Origin: Frankiales bacterium
GTDB lineage: Bacteria; Actinomycetota; Actinomycetes; Mycobacteriales; SCTD01
DNA: 14,595 nt
NCBI GenBank assembly: GCA_025464695.1
Contig: JAODNQ010000020.1
Span: 1-14,595, forward strand
Direction of reading: 5' to 3'
The translations under genes and the position numbers were made by a program. The notes under the pieces are model-generated. The model was given only the letters and a program-made list of their open reading frames with translations. It was not told where the DNA came from and made no database searches. This document shows positions 1-6,659 of the stretch, in pieces (the stretch's first letter is position 1; each line of letters opens with the position of its first letter).

Positions 1-111
1 CGCCTGCACGGCGAGCTCGGCCTCATCCCACCGGTCGAGTACGAGACCGAGCACTACCGTCACCACAACGAGCCGGCAGCAGCCGGCGCGTCAGTTCAGA
101 GCCTCCACTGA
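1..111 (+). CDS. IS3-family transposase (OrfB), C-terminal fragment
   Basis: The frame is open from the first base and ends with TGA at 109-111. It encodes 36 residues that include LHGELGLIPPVEYE followed by an HYRHHNEP-like tail. This matches the usual C-terminus of IS3-family integrase-type (DDE) transposases, which have a LHxxLGxxPPxEYE motif before a short variable tail. The catalytic core lies upstream of the window, so I cannot tell whether the full gene is intact. A sequence resembling an IS3 right terminal repeat overlaps the last codons, as expected for this family. Family assignment is firm; the subgroup is not determined. Confidence 0.85.
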   Translation, partial: RLHGELGLIPPVEYETEHYRHHNEPAAAGASVQSLH

Positions 112-399
112 ACCCGGCGCGAGACACCTCGCTGCGGAGGCGTTCTCGCGGGCCTCGCGGGCACGCACCCAGAGCGCATGGAGGTCGGCCCGGTCGATGG
201 CCGCGAAGTCACGGTCTCGGCCAGCGTGCGCTCGATCTGTGGCGGACGCGGCCCGCGTCTCTGCCCCAGCTCTCCCGCCCTCATGCTCCTCGGCCGCGAC
301 ACGGTCGCGAAGGTCGGCCTCCCGGTCGCGCAGCTCGGCTCGTGCGTCCCGCGCGTCGGCGGCGAGATGCAGTTGAGTCGGATCATCCGCTCTAGCCAC
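91..399 (-). pseudogene. Fragment of an Arg/Asp/Ala-rich charged-helix protein, cut by the IS end
   Basis: On the minus strand a frame from a GTG at 399 (GGAAG about 8 bases upstream) gives about 102 residues. They are dense in repeats such as AADARDARAELRDREADLRDR and later GRDRDFAAIDRADLHAL. This composition resembles the long charged alpha-helical segments found N-terminal to signalling domains in some actinobacterial proteins; that is recollection of style, not a family match. The last 11 residues (CLAPGSVEALN) are encoded by the IS terminal repeat, so the native C-terminus is lost. I read this as a gene fragment truncated by IS insertion. The frame is also open further upstream to 594, but that extension looks non-coding. 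It could be a chance open frame in GC-rich DNA. Confidence 0.4.
99..126. repeat. Right terminal inverted repeat of the IS3-family element
   Basis: Read on the minus strand, 126 down to 99 begins TGTCTCGCGCCGGG and ends GGAGGCTC. This resembles the typical actinobacterial IS3 end, which starts with TG, has a CACCGGG-like centre and finishes near GGAGNCTC. The repeat overlaps the transposase stop codon. The IS would therefore end at about 126, with the flanking target starting at 127. The left repeat and the target duplication are outside the window, so the boundary is inferred. Confidence 0.6.
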
Positions 400-617
400 C
401 GGGCAGTCTTCCGCACTTGAGCTTGCTCGGCCAACGCACAGCGGAGATGCGAGACGCCTGAGCGGTGGGCACGGGCGCGGCCTGCTCATCGTCGAGGCAC
501 TCTCGACGGCGTGAGGCATCGAGCCTGCCTTGTACGGCAAGATCCATCTGGTTGCACTTCTACAACTAGCGCGGTCCGTATCCCGCCTCAGCACGAGTCA
601 GAGGGCCGGCTCCGGGG

Positions 618-643
618 TGATCGCACCCGCCCCGGTGCGATCA
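618..643. repeat. Perfect 10-bp inverted repeat with 6-base loop
   Basis: Arms TGATCGCACC (618-627) and GGTGCGATCA (634-643) are exact reverse complements around CGCCCC. No T-run follows on either side, so it is not a classical intrinsic terminator. It could be an operator or a remnant hairpin in the element. Confidence 0.55.
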
Positions 644-757
644 GGTGGAGAGCTGTCGCGCCGGACCGCTGCCGCCCTGCGTGGACGGCCAGAAGACCGG
701 TAACGCCCTGATCAGCCGGTCTGGACGCCGCAGCACGAGGCGTCACGTGCCGGACCG

Positions 758-780
758 TTGGTCACGGAGTTGGTCACGGA
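758..780. repeat. Tandem TTGGTCACGGA repeats; possible integrase arm sites
   Basis: TTGGTCACGGA occurs at 758-768 and again at 770-780, one base apart. A third, near-identical copy (TTGGTCACAGA) lies at 999-1009, and the match of the second and third copies continues for CGTCC (15 of 16 positions from 770 and 999). The copies sit on both sides of the tRNA-Lys fragment at 896-940. Short direct repeats flanking an attachment core are typical of arm-type binding sites for tyrosine recombinases; that role is inferred. Confidence 0.45.
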
Positions 781-895
781 CGTCCAGCAACCCCCTGCCA
801 CGAGGCAGCACCAGACGGACGCCGAGGCCCCCGATCTGAGCGTGAAGCAGCATCAGTCAGCACGGCTCGTCACCCTCCGGCACGTCCTCACTCCC

Positions 896-940
896 ACTCT
901 TAATCAGCGGGTCCGGGGTTCGAGTCCCTGGCGGCGCACC
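896..940 (+). tRNA. 3' half of tRNA-Lys(CTT); probable attachment-site remnant
   Basis: From ACTCTTAATCAGC (anticodon CTT at 899-901 in a CTCTTAA loop) the sequence continues through a variable loop, a T arm (stem CGGGG/CCCTG around TTCGAGT), a 3' acceptor strand GCGGCGC, discriminator A and CC. This is the 3' half of an actinobacterial tRNA-Lys. The 5' half is absent: the anticodon stem should read GCTGA before the loop but TCCCA is present, and no D arm is found upstream. It therefore cannot be a functional tRNA. A break at the anticodon loop is a well-known crossover position for tyrosine integrases that use tRNA genes, so this is best read as the duplicated 3' end (attR-like). The last base before the flank is C, not A, so CCA is incomplete. 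Confidence 0.8.
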
Positions 941-947
941 CTCTGAC

Positions 948-979
948 CTGGCCTTTTGTCCTTCGGGGCAAGAGGCCAG
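948..979 (+). terminator. 14-bp hairpin with UUCG loop after the tRNA fragment
   Basis: CTGGCCTTTTGTCC (948-961), loop TTCG (962-965) and GGGCAAGAGGCCAG (966-979) form a 14-bp stem with two G-U pairs and a stable tetraloop. It begins 8 bases after the tRNA fragment, the usual place for a tRNA gene's terminator. The downstream stretch is only moderately T-rich (GTCGTTGTTG). It supports the view that DNA to the right of 940 is the native downstream flank of tRNA-Lys. Confidence 0.7.
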
Positions 980-1393
980 CGTCGTTGTTGGGCACGGATT
1001 GGTCACAGACGTCCGCGACGCGGTCGCCCAGGAGCCTGTCGCCGGCCGGACGCAGCAGCACGCCGCAGCACGGAACGTTCCGCACGAGCGCTGACCGGAC
1101 GACTCTCAGGCCGGCAGCTGTTTCACGGGAGCGCGGATCAGCGGGTGCACCCTGGCTCGTCGTCCGTACTGACGCGCGAGGCGGGCTGCTCGACCTCAGG
1201 TCGTGGGGAACTGCCGCGCCGACGCCGCGATCGACGACGTGGACGCCCTGGACCCGGCGCAACGGCGCAGCGCCCAGGGTCGGCCCCGCGTCAGCCTGGT
1301 CCTGCTGAGCCCCGTCTCGCATCCGGCCGATGGGCACTCGGCGCACGCGCCAGGTGGCCGCCCGTGCGCACGCCCTCGGGCCCGGTCGGGCTC
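980..1393. other. Intergenic region without a recognisable gene
   Basis: Roughly 410 bases between the hairpin and the operon promoter. A long minus-strand frame crosses it but also runs through the tRNA fragment (giving the telltale ARDSNPGPAD tail) and through the antisense of the AveC-like gene, so it is not credible. Plus-strand frames here lack ribosome-binding sites and recognisable products. A third copy of the TTGGTCAC repeat lies at 999-1009 and a short palindrome GGAACGTTCC near 1072-1082. Confidence 0.5.
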
Positions 1394-1439
1394 TTGACAC
1401 GAGGGTGACTTGCACAACACTCTGTACCGCACATAGGTA
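1394..1439 (+). promoter_or_regulatory. Candidate promoter region of the transport operon
   Basis: Two overlapping readings are possible. TTGACA at 1394-1399 is a perfect -35 but has no good -10 at 17 bases. TTGCAC (1410-1415) with an 18-base spacer to TAGGTA (1434-1439) places a start near 1446, about 20 bases before the first GTG. The local base composition drops in GC here, unlike the flanks. TAGGTAACCAAGTAG (1434-1448) resembles the direct repeat upstream of the last gene (14261-14276). Confidence 0.4.
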
Positions 1440-1466
1440 ACCAAGTAGCAGAACAGAGGAGATCCG

Positions 1467-2396
1467 GTGCGCGCACTCAAGGAGCTGCCAACGCCGCCCG
1501 CTCTCCTGCACCCGACCGGGACGTGGGTCTTCGACCTTGTGATCCCCGTCGTCGGAGGCCTGATCCTGCTTGCGGCGGTCGCCGACAGCGTGCGCCGCCG
1601 CCGCCTGACGTGGGGCTTCCTCTTCCTGGCCAGCAGCCTCGGCGTCTACTGGATGGAGACCGTCGGCGACTGGGGCCAACAGCTCGTCTACAGCCCCGCG
1701 TTCGCTCAGCACCACCTGCTCGACTGGCTGCCGCGGAAGACGCCCAACGACCCCGCCTTCATGCCGTTCGCCTACGCCGTCTACTGGACGGTCCACGCGC
1801 TCGTGGTCCTGTACATCGGCCAGCTGCTGCAGAAGCGCTTCGGCTGGAGCCTGCTCAAGGCCGTCGTGGTGCTGTCCCTGCCGGTCAACTACGCCTGGGA
1901 CTTCTTCGTCGAGGGCATCGCCACGAAGATGGGCTGGTGGTCCTACGCCCCGGGTATCGGACCGAAGATCCAGTGGGGCGGCGACGCCAACATCACGCTG
2001 CTGTGGACCATCGGCCTGATGTCGGTGTGGCCCAACCTCATCGCCTACTGGGCCGGCAAGCCCCCGGTGCGCACGCTCAACCACCTCGAGCTGTTCTTCC
2101 GGCTCGACCGCTTCACGCGCTCCAGGACAGACGCGGCGACGTCGGTGAGCTCCCTCTCCCCTAGCCCCGGCGCCGTCCTGCTGCAGGACCGCATCGCCGT
2201 CGAGACGCCTCAGAGCAAGCGGGAGCAGTACGACGCCCTGCTCGACTACGAGGTGACCATCGCCAGGTGGCGGTTCGAGGCCTACCGGCTGCTGGCCTGG
2301 TTCTCCGTCTTCCAGCTGAGCTTCTTCCTGCTGCTCATCGTCCCGCTCGTCCTCATGCGCTGGTTGACCGGCGTCGACAGCGTCTACGTCCCGTGA
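1467..2396 (+). CDS. Spirocyclase AveC-like integral membrane protein
   Basis: The product is 309 aa starting at GTG, preceded by GAGGAGA four bases upstream. About six hydrophobic segments are visible: roughly residues 20-39, 48-62, a pair around YAVYWTVHALVVLYIG and SLPVNYAWDFFVEG, one at TLLWTIGLMSVWPNLIAYWAG, and a C-terminal one near FSVFQLSFFLLLIVPL. Conserved-looking polar/aromatic motifs lie between them: ETVGDWGQQLVYSP (64-77), NYAWDFFVEG, and MGWWSYAPG. The pattern recalls the spirocyclase AveC-like family, whose namesake makes the spiroketal of avermectin, although most homologues have no known reaction. A loop of about 60 residues before the last helix is charged and probably cytoplasmic. 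It is the first gene of the operon, so its role may be tied to the imported substrate. The assignment is from memory of motifs and is moderate. Confidence 0.55.
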   Translation: MRALKELPTPPALLHPTGTWVFDLVIPVVGGLILLAAVADSVRRRRLTWGFLFLASSLGVYWMETVGDWGQQLVYSPAFAQHHLLDWLPRKTPNDPAFMPFAYAVYWTVHALVVLYIGQLLQKRFGWSLLKAVVVLSLPVNYAWDFFVEGIATKMGWWSYAPGIGPKIQWGGDANITLLWTIGLMSVWPNLIAYWAGKPPVRTLNHLELFFRLDRFTRSRTDAATSVSSLSPSPGAVLLQDRIAVETPQSKREQYDALLDYEVTIARWRFEAYRLLAWFSVFQLSFFLLLIVPLVLMRWLTGVDSVYVP

Positions 2397-2407
2397 CCGG
2401 AGGTCCC

Positions 2408-2524
2408 GTGTCCTACTACCGCCCGCCCCGGGGGCAGGCGCTCGCCCGGGAGACCGGACGACTGCTGCTGCTGTCCTTCGGGTTCGTGCTCGTGCTCGGC
2501 CTGCTCGTCTACCTCACCGCCTGA
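2408..2524 (+). CDS. 38-aa single-pass membrane peptide
   Basis: The frame starts at GTG 2408, with GGAGG at 2399-2403 five bases upstream, and encodes 38 residues. The N-terminus is polar (VSYYRPPRGQALARETGR) and the rest is one helix (LLLLSFGFVLVLGLLVYLTA), predicting an N-in single-span protein. A GTG at 2393 overlapping the previous stop is in the same frame, but the Shine-Dalgarno favours 2408. It lies 11 bases after the AveC-like gene and is probably translated with it. I do not recognise a family. Its consistent frame, good RBS and clean helix make it a credible small gene, possibly a subunit or chaperone of its membrane neighbour. Confidence 0.6.
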   Translation: MSYYRPPRGQALARETGRLLLLSFGFVLVLGLLVYLTA

Positions 2525-2603
2525 CACGACCCCGGCTGCACGGCACCGCCTGCACGTCACTGCTCGACCCGTCCTCACTCGACACCACCCTCCCCGGAGC
2601 ACC

Positions 2604-3887
2604 GTGCACCGCACCCGCGTCACCGGCGCCGTCCTCCTGCTCGGCGCCCTGGCGTGCCAAGCGCTGGCGACGACGCCACCGGCCACCGCCGCCACCCGGT
2701 CCTTCACGGGAACGGCCTCCGCCTCCGGGCTCGACGTCTACGCGACGAACGCCGACGTCCTCCCCCTCGGAGCGACCGTCCAGGCGGCCGCTCCCTTCAC
2801 CTCGGCGACCCTCAAAGCGCTCGGCGTCAGCCAGGCCTTCGCCTCGGCCCCCTACCCCGGCAACGAGGTGGCGGGTGCGCCCGGCCTGCTCAACGGGGGG
2901 TTCGGCATCCCGGCCCCCTCGTACCCGTTCATCGTCAATAGCGACGCCAGCAGCGAGCCTGCGCCGGCGGACCGGCAGAACGCGGGCTACCGGCTGCACG
3001 CCGAGAGCTCGAACGCCGTCAGCGAGGCCACCGGTCAGCTGGGCGCGGGCGAGGGCGGCGGAGGAGCGCTGAGCCTGTTCGCCGTCGCCCGGGTCGGCGA
3101 CGACGACGGCGTGACCACAGCGAGGGCCGGGTCCGTGACGGCCGGGCTCGACGTGCCGGGCGCCCTGACCCTCGGCAGCGTCCGTTCCTCGGCGCAGGTC
3201 GTAGTCGGCGAGGACGGGAAGCGCAAGCGCACCTCGTCCCTGGTCGTCACCGGCGTCGAGCTCCTCGGCATCCCCGTCACGCTGCAGGACGGCGCCCTCG
3301 TCTTCGCGGGGCAGCGGATCCCCCTGCCGGACAACCCCCTCGTCGCCGCGCTCGCAGAGCGCGGAACAGTGCTGGAGTACCTGCAGCCGCGGGAGACGGC
3401 GGACGGCGTCGTGTCTGCCGCTCTGCGCGTCACGACTCAGCAGACGGACCCCACCGGGCGCACGCCCGGCACCTACGCGGTCTCGTACACCCTGGGTCAG
3501 ACGTCGGCACGGCTCTCGGCCGCCAACCTGGCCGACGTACCGGTCGCTGCCCCCTCGGTCCCCGCCGTCCCGACGCCGGCTGGCGTCGCGCCCGCGACCG
3601 TCCCCGGTGGTCCTGCCGACGTCGGCGGGGCACCACCGGCGGCGGTGGGCGGCGAGGCCGTCGCGGTCGCCGACCCGCCGTTGCTCCCCGTCGACCCGAC
3701 CGGAACGGTGCCCGCACCCGCGACGGCGGCTGCCGCCGCCCCGGGGCCGCGCGCCGTCGCCTTCCGCACGCCCCTGCAGGTCGACTGGTTGCCGGTCTTC
3801 CTCGCCCTCGTCCTGTCCTCCGCAGCCGCGCTCGTCGGCGGCTCGCTCGTCCGACTCCTGGGAGTGAGGGCCACATGGCGCTCTTGA
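2604..3887 (+). CDS. Secreted protein with C-terminal membrane anchor, unknown function
   Basis: GTG start with CCGGAG 4 bases upstream; 427 aa. Residues 1-30 form a signal peptide (RTR, then a hydrophobic run, ending ATAA). Residues 31-310 are a beta-rich extracellular region with many short Ser/Thr/Val strands and no cysteine. Residues about 311-386 are an Ala/Pro/Val/Gly-rich linker. A single helix (about 395-420, WLPVFLALVLSSAAALVGG) followed by a short basic tail anchors it with the bulk outside. The organisation resembles actinobacterial secreted proteins with choice-of-anchor tails, but I cannot name the family. Its stop overlaps the next start by 13 bases, indicating coupled translation. 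A cell-surface accessory of the transporter is a reasonable guess. Confidence 0.7.
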   Translation: MHRTRVTGAVLLLGALACQALATTPPATAATRSFTGTASASGLDVYATNADVLPLGATVQAAAPFTSATLKALGVSQAFASAPYPGNEVAGAPGLLNGGFGIPAPSYPFIVNSDASSEPAPADRQNAGYRLHAESSNAVSEATGQLGAGEGGGGALSLFAVARVGDDDGVTTARAGSVTAGLDVPGALTLGSVRSSAQVVVGEDGKRKRTSSLVVTGVELLGIPVTLQDGALVFAGQRIPLPDNPLVAALAERGTVLEYLQPRETADGVVSAALRVTTQQTDPTGRTPGTYAVSYTLGQTSARLSAANLADVPVAAPSVPAVPTPAGVAPATVPGGPADVGGAPPAAVGGEAVAVADPPLLPVDPTGTVPAPATAAAAAPGPRAVAFRTPLQVDWLPVFLALVLSSAAALVGGSLVRLLGVRATWRS

Positions 3888-4279
3888 CGTTCGTCCGCTA
3901 CCAGTGGGACCGCGTCGCCGCGTGGTCCTGCATCGCGCTGGGCGGCCTGCTGCTCCTCATCGGCTATCTGCGCATCAGCAGCACGCCCTTCGCCGCCAAG
4001 CAGATCCCGTACCTGGTCAGCGCCGGGCTGCCGGCCGTGTTCCTTCTCGGGATCGGGATCATGCTCTGGCTGTCGGCCGACCTGCGCGACGAGTGGCGCA
4101 AGCTGGACGAGATCGCCCGGCAGCAGGCCGCGCTCCCGCCCGAGGCCTACGCCTGGCTGGTCACGCAGCAGCCGGCCACAGACCTCGCCGAGGCGCCCGC
4201 CCTGCCGCGCACCCCGCGGCAGCGGGCCACGCGCGGTGCGGCCACGGCTCGACCTGCGACGGCACGGGACCCCCGATGA
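3875..4279 (+). CDS. Small two-helix membrane protein, unknown function
   Basis: 134 aa from ATG 3875, inside the end of the preceding gene; GTGAGGG lies just upstream as a weak RBS. Two transmembrane helices are clear, about residues 13-34 (AAWSCIALGGLLLLIGYLRI) and 44-67 (PYLVSAGLPAVFLLGIGIMLWL). They are followed by an amphipathic charged stretch (ADLRDEWRKLDEIARQQ) that could form a coiled coil, then an Ala/Arg/Pro-rich tail. Both ends are likely cytoplasmic. No family is recognised. The stop overlaps the next start in an ATGA, so it is co-translated with the following, similarly built, protein; the two may pair. Confidence 0.7.
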   Translation: MALLTFVRYQWDRVAAWSCIALGGLLLLIGYLRISSTPFAAKQIPYLVSAGLPAVFLLGIGIMLWLSADLRDEWRKLDEIARQQAALPPEAYAWLVTQQPATDLAEAPALPRTPRQRATRGAATARPATARDPR

Positions 4280-4755
4280 CCGCGTGGCAGACAGCCCCGG
4301 CAGCCCCGCGGCTCGGCGCACCCCGACCCACGCCCTGGCGTCCCGTCGACGCCGTCGTCCTCGTCGTCCTGCTCGGCCTGGCGCTGCTGTGCGACGCCGT
4401 GGCCTACCTCGGCGTGAGCGGCACGGCCGACGTGCAGGTCCAGCTGCGCTGGCTGGCGGGCGGCGTCGCGGCCCTCGTGCTGTCGGTCTCCGGTGTGTGC
4501 GGCTGGCTCATCACCGGCCTCCGCGAGGTGCGCCTGGCACAGCGCGCCGTGGTCCCGCTGCGCGTCGTGGTCGCCCCGCCTGCGGCGACGACGGTCGCTA
4601 CCCAGGCCGGCGCCGACCTCGTCGCAGCTCCCGCGATGACGCGGTACCACCTGTCGTCCTGCGCCCTGGTCGCCGGGAAGTCCGCGTCGCCCGCCCCGCT
4701 GCCTGCGCACCTCGAGGCCGGCCGCCGTCCGTGCGGCGTCTGCGACCCCGCATGA
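4276..4755 (+). CDS. Two-helix membrane protein with C-terminal H/C...CxxC metal-site-like tail
   Basis: 159 aa from ATG 4276, which overlaps the previous stop (ATGA). The reading frame is open far upstream, but the overlap and lack of an earlier RBS decide the start. Helices lie at about 24-47 (VDAVVLVVLLGLALLCDAVAYLGV) and 58-81. The tail ends YHLSSCALVAG...HLEAGRRPCGVCDPA, with H125, C129, C153 and C156. That spacing (H/C, then RPCxxCxP at the end) is like the Ada-type metal-binding module also seen at the ends of some nucleases and small membrane proteins, where four ligands bind zinc. Metal binding is inferred from the residues. Topology places the tail in the cytoplasm. It is part of the transporter operon; its task is unknown. 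Confidence 0.7.
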   Translation: MTAWQTAPAAPRLGAPRPTPWRPVDAVVLVVLLGLALLCDAVAYLGVSGTADVQVQLRWLAGGVAALVLSVSGVCGWLITGLREVRLAQRAVVPLRVVVAPPAATTVATQAGADLVAAPAMTRYHLSSCALVAGKSASPAPLPAHLEAGRRPCGVCDPA

Positions 4756-6659
4756 GCGTCGACGTCGGACTCGCCCTCGTCACCGGCCTCGCCACCGGAT
4801 CCGTGTACGCGGTCGCCGGGCTCGGGCTGGCCCTGACCTACAAGACCTCGGGAATCTTCAACATCGGCTACGGCGCGGTCGCGGCCGGCGGCGCCCTCGT
4901 CATGTACACCCTCTGGGTCGACCTCGGCCTGCCGTGGCCGCTCGCTGCGCTGGTCGCTGGCCTGGGTTACGGCGTCGTCGCCGGGCTGCTCGTCGAGCGG
5001 CTCTCCGCGGCGCTGGCGAAGACGCCCACCACCTCCCGCATCGTCGGCACGGTCGGACTGGTGTTGCTCGTGCAGGGCGTCACGACCCTGGCCTACGGCG
5101 ACGCCGCGCTCCCCTACCCGGACTTCCTGCCGCTGGACAGCGTCGCCGTGCTCGGGGCGCGGGTCAGCGTCAAGCAGATCGTCATCGTCCTGGTCGGGAT
5201 CGCGGCAGCCGGCGGGCTGCTGGCCCTGCTCCGGTACACACGCACCGGGACCGCGATGCAGGCGGTCGTCGACGACCCGGACCTGCTCGACATGGCCGGC
5301 ACCGACCCGCTGCGCGTGCGTCGGACGGCCTCGGTCATCGGCGGGGTGCTGGCTGCCCTGTCGGGCATCCTCATCGCACCCGCACTGGGCCTCGATGCGA
5401 TCCTGCTGGTGCTGCTCGTCGTCCAAGCGTTCGGCGCCGTGGCGCTGGGCCGCTTCACCGACCTGGGGCTGACCTACCTCGGTGGCCTCGTCGTCGGGGT
5501 GGCCCAGGCCGTCCTCGGTCAGCTGGTCGTCGGCAGCCCGTCGCTGTCCAGCCTGCCCTCGAGCACCCCCTTCCTCATCCTGTTCGGCGTGCTCCTGCTG
5601 TCCCGCCCGGGTCGCCTCAAGGAACTCGGCACACCGGTCCGGCCCGTGCCCCTGAACAGCTCGCGGCTGACCGGTCCGGCGCGCCTGGCCACGAACGGGA
5701 CCGGTCTGGTCCTGCTGCTCCTCGTCCCGTTCCTCGTCGGCGGACGGCTGGTCGTGTTCAGCAACGCGCTCGCCTACGTGGTGCTGTTCCTGTCGCTCGC
5801 GCTGCTGGTGAACTTCTCCGGCCAGGTCTCGCTCTGCCAGGTCGGCTTCGCCGCCGTCGGTGCGGCCGCCTTCGCCACCTTCACCACGGAGCGCGGCCTG
5901 CCGTGGCTCGTGGCCCTGCTGCTGGCCGGGCTGGCCGTCGTCCCCGTCGGAGCACTCATCGCGATACCGGCGATCCGGTTGGCCGGGCTCTTCCTCGCGC
6001 TGGCCACGCTCGGCTTCGGCATCCTGCTCGCCCAGGTCGGCTACGGCCTGCCCGTGCTGTTCGGCGGCGCCAAGAACGGCAGCGTCAGCGCGCCGCGCCC
6101 CGACCTGTTCTCCGGCGACCGCGCCTACTACTACGTGCTCGTCGCCGCGGCGCTCGCTGTCAGCGCCCTCGTCGTCGGCATCGACCGCTCGAGGCTCGGT
6201 CGGCTCCTGCGTGCCATGGGCGACGCGCCAACGGCGCTGTCGACGGCAGGGCTGCAGGTCAAGGTCACGCAGGTGCTGGTGTTCTGCCTGTCCGCGTTCC
6301 TCGCGGGGATCAGCGGCGCGCTCCTGGTGCCGGTCACGGGCTTCGCGAGCCAGAACTCGTTCTCGTTCTTCAACTCGCTGATCGTGCTCGCGCTGCTCAC
6401 CATCTGCGGCCGGCGCACAGTCCCGTCCGCGTTCGCGGCCGCCGCCCTGCTGGCCGTGCTGCCGTCCTACCTCGACAGCGAGGTGCTCCTGCGACTGCAG
6501 CCGGTCGTCTTCGGCGCCCTGGCCACGGCCGTCGCCGTCGCGACCGGTGTCCGCGGCTCCACAGGCCGCCTGGACGCCGCCGCCGAGCGCGCCCGCACCA
6601 CCCGCTCCCTGAGCCCGGTCGACAGCCGGGTCCGTCCGCTCGTCCTGGAGTCCACGTGA
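4752..6659 (+). CDS. Fused LivH-LivM branched-chain-type ABC permease
   Basis: 635 aa starting at ATG 4752 in an ATGA overlap. The N-terminal half carries the LivH-type signature region (TYKTSGIFNIGYGAVAAGG, 29-47) and about eight helices. A polar linker (about 290-320, RPGRLKELGTPVRPVPLNSS) leads to a LivM-type half with NFSGQVSLCQVGFAAVGA at 354-371. The two permeases of HAAT-family importers are normally separate proteins of about 300 aa each; the length here equals their sum, so both halves of the channel come from one chain. It works with the two ATPases and the lipoprotein downstream. The C-terminal 40 residues are a polar, Arg-rich tail. Substrate cannot be deduced: HAAT systems carry amino acids, amides, urea and aromatic or acyl compounds. 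Confidence 0.9.
   Translation: MSVDVGLALVTGLATGSVYAVAGLGLALTYKTSGIFNIGYGAVAAGGALVMYTLWVDLGLPWPLAALVAGLGYGVVAGLLVERLSAALAKTPTTSRIVGTVGLVLLVQGVTTLAYGDAALPYPDFLPLDSVAVLGARVSVKQIVIVLVGIAAAGGLLALLRYTRTGTAMQAVVDDPDLLDMAGTDPLRVRRTASVIGGVLAALSGILIAPALGLDAILLVLLVVQAFGAVALGRFTDLGLTYLGGLVVGVAQAVLGQLVVGSPSLSSLPSSTPFLILFGVLLLSRPGRLKELGTPVRPVPLNSSRLTGPARLATNGTGLVLLLLVPFLVGGRLVVFSNALAYVVLFLSLALLVNFSGQVSLCQVGFAAVGAAAFATFTTERGLPWLVALLLAGLAVVPVGALIAIPAIRLAGLFLALATLGFGILLAQVGYGLPVLFGGAKNGSVSAPRPDLFSGDRAYYYVLVAAALAVSALVVGIDRSRLGRLLRAMGDAPTALSTAGLQVKVTQVLVFCLSAFLAGISGALLVPVTGFASQNSFSFFNSLIVLALLTICGRRTVPSAFAAAALLAVLPSYLDSEVLLRLQPVVFGALATAVAVATGVRGSTGRLDAAAERARTTRSLSPVDSRVRPLVLEST

Larger units (their letters stand above)
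400..895. other. No recognisable gene; decayed element DNA
   Basis: About 500 bases without a convincing coding frame on either strand. Short open frames here have no ribosome-binding site and no recognisable product. Two things stand out: a 10-bp perfect inverted repeat at 618-643 and a tandem 11-bp repeat at 758-780. The stretch lies between the IS end and the tRNA-Lys fragment and is most simply the degenerate end of an integrated element. Confidence 0.5.

Noticed and set aside
896..940. A complete functional tRNA-Lys gene
   Set aside because: There is no 5' acceptor strand, D arm or 5' anticodon stem upstream; only the 3' half is present.
1072..1082. Palindrome GGAACGTTCC as an operator
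   Set aside because: It stands alone about 300 bases from the nearest promoter, and a 10-bp palindrome of this kind is expected by chance in a window of this size.
900..2084. A 394-codon minus-strand open frame across the tRNA fragment and the AveC-like gene
   Set aside because: Its end is the translated antisense of the tRNA (ARDSNPGPAD), and most of it is the antisense of a well-supported gene. No RBS or family match.
4934..6655. Long in-frame upstream extension of the substrate-binding protein gene
   Set aside because: The extension is an Arg/Ala/Pro-rich shadow of the permease gene. The GTG at 6656 begins a clear lipoprotein signal and overlaps the permease stop.
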